NCBI GenBank assembly: GCA_016744335.1
Contig: JADGEO010000002.1
Location: 1 to 64,000 of the forward strand
DNA length: 64,000 nucleotides
Source: Anaerolineales bacterium
GTDB taxonomy: Bacteria; Chloroflexota; Anaerolineae; Anaerolineales; Villigracilaceae
Direction of reading: 5' to 3'
The first letter of the stretch is position 1, and the number at the start of each line of letters is the position of its first letter. Positions 59,818 through 64,000 of the stretch are shown here, piece by piece. The notes below the pieces were generated by a model that saw only the letters and a list, made by a program, of their open reading frames with translations, made no database searches and had not been told where the DNA came from. A program made the position numbers and the translations under genes.

Positions 59818-60240
59818 TTAAGCTAATTTAGCATCCATTGTAATCTCTGCATTCAAAACACGTGACACTGGGCATCCACCTTTTGCACCTTCGGCAATTT
59901 TAGCAAAGGTTTCAGCATTTGCACCGGGGACTGTAGCAACCACATCCAAGTGAATGCGAGTGATGGTAAAACCCGCATCCGTTTTCTCAAATGTGAGCGT
60001 AGAATTGGTGCTAACCGATTCAGGGGTTAGTTCGGCTTTTTCCAATTCGGCAGAAAGTGCCATCGAAAAACAGCCCGCGTGCGCGGCGGCAATTAATTCT
60101 TCGGGGTTGGTGCCAATTCCGTTCTCAAAGCGAGTGCTAAAAGAAAATTGTGTATCCGCAAGAACGCCACTATCGCTAGATATTTTTCCCGTGCCGCCCT
60201 TAAGACCGCCATTCCATACTGCTGAAGCTTTACGTTTCAT
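59818..60240 (-). CDS. OsmC-family peroxiredoxin
   Basis: A 140-residue OsmC-type hydroperoxidase. [14 protein letters not shown] at the start, [18 protein letters not shown] at 43-60 with the peroxidatic Cys (A-G-C-F), and G-C-P-V-S-R-V-L near the C-terminus with the resolving Cys. Full length. It detoxifies organic hydroperoxides in the cytoplasm. The two Cys spacing is canonical. The gene is single, followed by a terminator. Confidence 0.93.
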   Translation of the reverse strand: MKRKASAVWNGGLKGGTGKISSDSGVLADTQFSFSTRFENGIGTNPEELIAAAHAGCFSMALSAELEKAELTPESVSTNSTLTFEKTDAGFTITRIHLDVVATVPGANAETFAKIAEGAKGGCPVSRVLNAEITMDAKLA

Positions 60241-60339
60241 GTTTTTATATCTCCTAAATAAGATGTTTTTTATGAACTTTGTAATAAAAATTATATCACA
60301 AAGAACAAGGGTATTTCAACCTTAGGGTTTTTCAACAAA

Positions 60340-61560
60340 TTAGGGAGCAAGTGTTGGCATAACGCCATAGGTCGGCGCACAAACAATATCGTAATAAGCT
60401 AACTCTGTTGCTTTATTTTGCTCAGCATACGCGGCGGCTTCTTTGCCTATTATGCGAACTTCATCAATATGCCCTGCCGCATCCGTATCTGTATAGCGCG
60501 GAATGGTCATCAAAGGGTCGTTCATTCCCCCCTCAGCAATAAACGCGGGGCGTTGTTCATCATGATTATCGGTTATAGGAATCCAATTAAACATCACGGG
60601 ACCGCGTGGGTTGGTCGTGAATCCCAGCCTGTAGCCAAGTTCGCGCGCAGTTGCAATTGGGCGCAGACCAAATCCGCCCCCGGGCCAAATAATAGCCAGC
60701 GGCGTATTGCCATAATGCTCCTGAATGCCCTTAATTGACCCTTGTAATTCGGTCATAAGAAACTCATCGGTAGAATTATCACTCATCGGGATATTATGAA
60801 TCACCCCATGCGCCTGATAATCTACCCACCCTTCGGCGGCAAGTGCGGCGTTTTCATCCCAAATCAACTGTATGGTATCAGGATGGCTAATAAAAGCATT
60901 CGTCACCGACCACCCATAATCCTCATAAAAGGGACGGAAATTTTTATTAAAATACTGCGCATAATGCCGATCATCTGAAGTCAAAAGCACCGATCGAGAA
61001 GGAATTTTAGCGTTACTCTCCAAAAACCCTGCCACTTGCTCCGTATTAATTGCCTGAAATCCTTGCTCATGTAAATCGTTCAATAATTGGTTCAAGTCCC
61101 CCGCATTAATTTGGTTAGGCTTATCCACCTCACCACTCGTGATGCCGTGAATCATCACCACCATCACCACCGTTCCCGGCACACTATTATTTGGGTTCCA
61201 TTTTGCTTGCAAATACTCACAAGTATCTGAAATATAAGTATGCGGCGTATCAAGCGAATGTAAAAGAGACGATTGATAAGCAACTGGCAACGCAGGCGGG
61301 GTACGAATTGGTGTTGCTGTGGGGACGGATGTCGCAGTCGGCGCATCTGTGGGGGGGATAGCCTCAGCCGTCTGCGTATATTCTGTCTGGATAGTTGCCA
61401 GCGCATCGACCGCGATTTGGGCTGGGTCGAGGGCAGTGGGCGTTGGAGCTGGTGATGAGCCGCATCCCGCTAAAAAAACAGCACTCAAGCCCAAGAAAAG
61501 AGCGTATCGAATAACAAAGCCCAAAGCTTTGCTCTTATACTTCAAAGAGATTTTCTTCAT
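60340..61560 (-). CDS. Polysaccharide-deacetylase-like lipoprotein with altered motif
   Basis: A 406-residue lipoprotein. Signal with F-L-A-G-C (Cys33), a P/T-rich linker to about 95, and a NodB-like domain from about 120. The first catalytic motif T-F-D-D-G is replaced by T-S-D-D-R (in V-L-L-T-S-D-D-R-H-Y), but the paired Asp is retained. H-G-V-I-H-N (H-x3-H) is present and W-P-G-G-G-F-G replaces the usual R-P-P-Y-G. Thus a metal site could still exist. It may deacetylate surface glycans or be a binding relic. No close operon partner: 368 bp separate it from the cytochrome gene, and OsmC is 99 bp away. Function inferred only. Confidence 0.7.
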   Translation of the reverse strand: MKKISLKYKSKALGFVIRYALFLGLSAVFLAGCGSSPAPTPTALDPAQIAVDALATIQTEYTQTAEAIPPTDAPTATSVPTATPIRTPPALPVAYQSSLLHSLDTPHTYISDTCEYLQAKWNPNNSVPGTVVMVVMIHGITSGEVDKPNQINAGDLNQLLNDLHEQGFQAINTEQVAGFLESNAKIPSRSVLLTSDDRHYAQYFNKNFRPFYEDYGWSVTNAFISHPDTIQLIWDENAALAAEGWVDYQAHGVIHNIPMSDNSTDEFLMTELQGSIKGIQEHYGNTPLAIIWPGGGFGLRPIATARELGYRLGFTTNPRGPVMFNWIPITDNHDEQRPAFIAEGGMNDPLMTIPRYTDTDAAGHIDEVRIIGKEAAAYAEQNKATELAYYDIVCAPTYGVMPTLAP

Positions 61561-61853
61561 AAATTTCCTACTTAATTCACATCATAGCTTAAAATCGTTT
61601 TACCTAACCAAATTTTACCAGAAAGAAAATAACCGCATCTTCTCGAATCTAAAGACCGACCACAACGCAGGAAGCGAGCTAAAATAGTTTTTTACAAGAG
61701 AAATGGTAAACTTTGACAATAAACTCTATCGAGAATAAAATTCTTAACCGCCAATCCTCGTAAACCTTAGCAAAAAACAAAAAGTTAGTGAAGATTGGTG
61801 AAGATTAGCGGTTCTAAATCTTGAGAACTTTAATCCCGAATTTATTAGAAACA

Positions 61854-61890
61854 AAAAAAGCTCCCCGCCCTAATTAGGACGGGGAGCTTT
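61854..61890 (-). terminator. Rho-independent terminator after the octaheme gene
   Basis: aaagctccccgccct pairs with aggacggggagcttt around aatt, flanked by A-run (T-run on minus). It is 38 bp after the stop at 61929. The rest of 61561-61853 holds no gene I can support. Confidence 0.9.
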
Positions 61891-61928
61891 GATTTTACTA
61901 AGCCTTGCTCAGGCTAATTATACAAGTA

Positions 61929-63281
61929 TTAGGGAGCAAGTGACCAAGGTGCCGCTGTTTCGATTTCGCCTGTTTCCATGCGTGTTTCGTAAATGGCGGT
62001 GGCGAGGTTTAGTTTCTGTTGGAGCATGAAGAAACCGTGCCAGTGTGCCCAGTCTGGTGCACCCATCATTGCGCCTTGGCGAGCGCGGCGGCCATCGTGG
62101 TGCCAAATATGATAATGCAGGATCATAAAGCCGTCTTCCCAAGGATTATCTTTTAGCAAGCCTGCGTCAGCCAATTCTACGCGCATGGCCTCTACGGGTG
62201 TCCAGTACTCTACGTTGTAGAGTTCAACAGCTTTGTCACCACTTGCGAAATAGTTTTTGGTATGGGTGGTTGTATGACATTCGCCACAAACCTGTTCCAT
62301 TTCGGCACGTCCGGCAACACCGTCGCCAGCGAACATTTCCATTGGGTCATCTTCAGTGCGGACTTTAGAAGTCTTTGCCCAGAGATTCCAGTAGAGACGT
62401 TGGGTTACGTTGTGAGTGGTCTCAAGATCGCCGATACCGCTCATATGACAAGTAGCACAGGTAGGCGCACGATAATCGCCAGGTTCCCATTCGCCAGAGG
62501 GGCTATCCCAAGTCCATTCTTCGCCTTCAGCCATAAAGATTTGGCCGTGCTTGGTGTTTTCAAATATCTCAATATCGGGATGATCAGGACCAATATGGCA
62601 TCCACCGCAGGCTTCTGGCTTGCGTGATTCAGCAATATCGAAACTATGTCGGCTGTGGCAGACAGTACAATTTCCAATTTCACCAGTGGGGTATATATTA
62701 CCAATACCAGCGGAGGGGTAAGTCTCTGCTGTGGGGTGCCCAGTATCATCTACTTCAATTGTGACACCATGGCATTGTTGACAACCAGTTTCATCAGATG
62801 CACCACTGAGTTCATCATTTTCGCGTCCTTCGTGAACATGGATCAGAGCCTGCATTGAGTCTTTTTCTTCGTATTGGATAGCCGCACGCTCATGTCCACT
62901 TGCGTGGAATTCGGAAACCGCATCTTCATGACATTCACCACAAGTTGCAGGGGCAACTAACATAGAGACAGTAACGGTCAAATCTTCATGACCTTCAACA
63001 CCGCTCAATGCCATGGGGGAGTCTGCGTCAACTTCATGACAGTCGATACAGGAGATACCTTCGTCTGCGTGACGACTTCCATCCCAGTCAGAGACGATGC
63101 CGTGAGTTTCTGTGGCATGGCACTCTACACAAGAGCGCCCCTCGTCAGTCAAGCTAACTGTTTGGTATCCACTAGAACTTTCAGCGGCTTCAGGTGCATC
63201 TGCACCTCCGCAAGAAACAAGAGCCAAACTAGCGAGAAGTATGGCAAAAACGAGCATAAAGATTCTTTCTTTTTTCATCAT
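61929..63281 (-). CDS. Octaheme cytochrome c, hydroxylamine-oxidoreductase-like
   Basis: A 450-residue exported protein. Signal with L-V-S-C (Cys24, lipoprotein likely). Eight C-x-x-C-H sites at about 51, 78, 114, 167, 205, 225, 275 and 332. After heme 8 comes H-Y-H-I-W-H-H-D-G-R-R-A-R-Q-G-A, then P-D-W-A-H-W-H-G, the C-terminal helical block of the HAO family. Where oxidative HAOs often have P-D-Y (Tyr near the cross-link), this has P-D-W. It lacks the long C-terminal extension of bacterial HAO. The tetraheme partner directly upstream favours a reductase (nitrite or hydroxylamine reduction). Residues 88-97 (S-P-M-A-L-S-G-V-E-G) come from a repeat between hemes 2 and 3. Confidence 0.87.
   Translation of the reverse strand: MMKKERIFMLVFAILLASLALVSCGGADAPEAAESSSGYQTVSLTDEGRSCVECHATETHGIVSDWDGSRHADEGISCIDCHEVDADSPMALSGVEGHEDLTVTVSMLVAPATCGECHEDAVSEFHASGHERAAIQYEEKDSMQALIHVHEGRENDELSGASDETGCQQCHGVTIEVDDTGHPTAETYPSAGIGNIYPTGEIGNCTVCHSRHSFDIAESRKPEACGGCHIGPDHPDIEIFENTKHGQIFMAEGEEWTWDSPSGEWEPGDYRAPTCATCHMSGIGDLETTHNVTQRLYWNLWAKTSKVRTEDDPMEMFAGDGVAGRAEMEQVCGECHTTTHTKNYFASGDKAVELYNVEYWTPVEAMRVELADAGLLKDNPWEDGFMILHYHIWHHDGRRARQGAMMGAPDWAHWHGFFMLQQKLNLATAIYETRMETGEIETAAPWSLAP
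62990..63017. repeat. In-frame dispersed repeat in the octaheme gene
   Basis: accttcaacaccgctcaatg, then ccatggg. It matches cttcgacacggctcaatgct in the methyltransferase gene at 17 of 20 positions. It encodes P-M-A-L-S-G-V-E-G between heme motifs 2 and 3, without breaking the frame. Confidence 0.75.
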
Positions 63282-63316
63282 TCACCTCTTTTTATTGATT
63301 ATCAAACATTAAATAA

Positions 63317-63868
63317 TTATTTTTCAAAGCCGTATTTATATTTTGTTTCCAACAGGTATTTGTTCAAATTGTCGTGCCCAACCTCTGCGTGACAATCCAC
63401 ACACTCAGAGCCTGTTTTTCCTTCAAAATAAGTGTCATGGAATTCTTTATCAGCGGTTGCCTCTTCCAAATTGCGATGACAAGTTAGACATCCACTATCG
63501 TAAACATATTCGTTATGGTCAGCTCGTTTTGCTTGCCAATCCAAGTCTGCCTCGTTTTTTGTTAGCGTTACCCACACATCATGTGTGCCAGATTGAGCTT
63601 TGCCAACAAAATGAGTAAAGACATTTTCATGGGAAACATGACAATCGGTGCAAGCCGCCATTACACCGCGAGGATTATTTCCTCCATGTACCGAATCATG
63701 ATAAGACTTAACCATCGGTTCCATGGTGTGACAAGTGCCACAGAAATCAGCGTGAGAAGATACCTCAATGCCTGTTTCAATGGTCATCCACGAAACTACT
63801 GTCAGCAAAAGCAAGATACCGATGATGCCGAGCCAGGAGAACGTTTTTTTGCCTTCTTTCATTTTCAC
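63317..63868 (-). CDS. NapC/NrfH-type tetraheme cytochrome c (HaoC/CycB-like)
   Basis: A 183-residue membrane-anchored cytochrome. Residues 10-30 are a membrane helix (W-L-G-I-I-G-I-L-L-L-L). Four C-x-x-C-H sites at about 43, 73, 127 and 156. The first is C-G-T-C-H-T-M, i.e. the C-x-x-C-H-x-M seen in NrfH, with Met as likely heme ligand. It has the quinol-oxidising NapC/NirT/NrfH family pattern and would pass electrons from menaquinol to the octaheme enzyme. It ends 35 bp before the octaheme gene, on the same strand, so they form one operon. ATG at 63868 has GAGGTG 4-9 bases upstream. Confidence 0.9.
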   Translation of the reverse strand: MKMKEGKKTFSWLGIIGILLLLTVVSWMTIETGIEVSSHADFCGTCHTMEPMVKSYHDSVHGGNNPRGVMAACTDCHVSHENVFTHFVGKAQSGTHDVWVTLTKNEADLDWQAKRADHNEYVYDSGCLTCHRNLEEATADKEFHDTYFEGKTGSECVDCHAEVGHDNLNKYLLETKYKYGFEK

Positions 63869-64000
63869 CTCAACTTTATTATATTTTCCGAAAAAACAAT
63901 CGAATCCACTACGTGAATTATTAAAATATTACTGATAAAATTAATCTGGCGTTAATATACTCGAAAAAGAACCTAATATCAACCAGCAAAACAGATGATA
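63869..64000 (-). other. Upstream region of the cytochrome operon, no gene
   Basis: AT-rich sequence. No convincing -35/-10 pair, no FNR-like TTGAT-N4-ATCAA and no riboswitch are seen. The window ends here, so the promoter may be further upstream. Confidence 0.4.

Noticed and set aside
63869-64000. FNR or NarL site upstream of the cytochrome operon
   Set aside because: No TTGAT-N4-ATCAA or TACYYMT pattern could be found with confidence.

Overview
The window (64 kb, moderate-to-low GC by eye) looks like a chromosomal segment of a Chloroflexota bacterium, most likely of the Anaerolineae. This is inferred from gene style: many lipoproteins and membrane proteins carry long Thr/Pro-rich linkers after the lipobox or membrane anchor, several carry NBR1-type (FW) Ig-like domains, and DUF1269, SHOCT, AI-2E and PT-rich Ser/Thr kinase proteins are abundant. 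No 16S rRNA or ribosomal protein is present to prove the taxonomy. Nearly all genes are on the minus strand; the clear plus-strand genes are an IS256-type transposase end, a Ser/Thr kinase, fmt and gdhA.

Layout. 1-330: right end of an IS256-family element. 455-6036: an EPS-type winged-helix regulator followed by an apparently complete wbpB-wbpD-wbpE-wbpI set for UDP-2,3-diacetamido-uronic acid (ManNAc3NAcA type) with a DNA methyltransferase directly upstream. 6253-17667: metabolism and exported proteins (threonine-dehydrogenase-like epimerase, class III aminotransferase, ROK kinase, Smr, radical SAM with a helix-hairpin-helix tail, Gfo/Idh with an SGNH/CBM exoprotein, F420-type oxidoreductase, parvulin). 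17973-20026: groES-groEL behind a sigma70 promoter and a CIRCE operator. 20454-25848: CAP-domain lipoprotein, proC, hutI, glpK and tRNA-Arg(CCT). 25954-39529: one canonical and one probably inactive Ser/Thr kinase embedded in envelope and ion-homeostasis genes (AI-2E, lipid kinase, YihY, DUF1269, Bax inhibitor-1, Na+/H+ antiporter) plus GTP-type PEP carboxykinase. 39625-46537: fmt, phosphodiesterase, GNAT, MscS, AI-2E. 46742-54463: exported SH3b/FW/META proteins and DUF1269/SHOCT proteins. 54913-60240: gdhA with an attenuator-like leader, tlyA, mutL operon, OsmC. 60340-63868: deacetylase-like lipoprotein, then an octaheme HAO-like cytochrome with a NapC/NrfH-type tetraheme partner, which suggests respiratory reduction of a nitrogen oxide fed from the quinone pool.

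The most unusual property is the density of small non-autonomous repeats. There are three 89-bp palindromic elements of identical length, two ~118-bp MITE-like elements, a 100-bp palindrome, several long CACAAAGG/CACAGAG/CACGGA palindromes, recurring terminator-like hairpins, and a short CTTCGACxxGCTCA-type repeat that appears in frame inside at least three protein genes (methyltransferase, glycerol kinase, octaheme cytochrome). The best biological leads are the HAO/NapC pair, the three FW-domain exoproteins, the two proteins sharing a Cys-hydrophobic-RRKKK C-terminus, and the in-frame repeat insertions.
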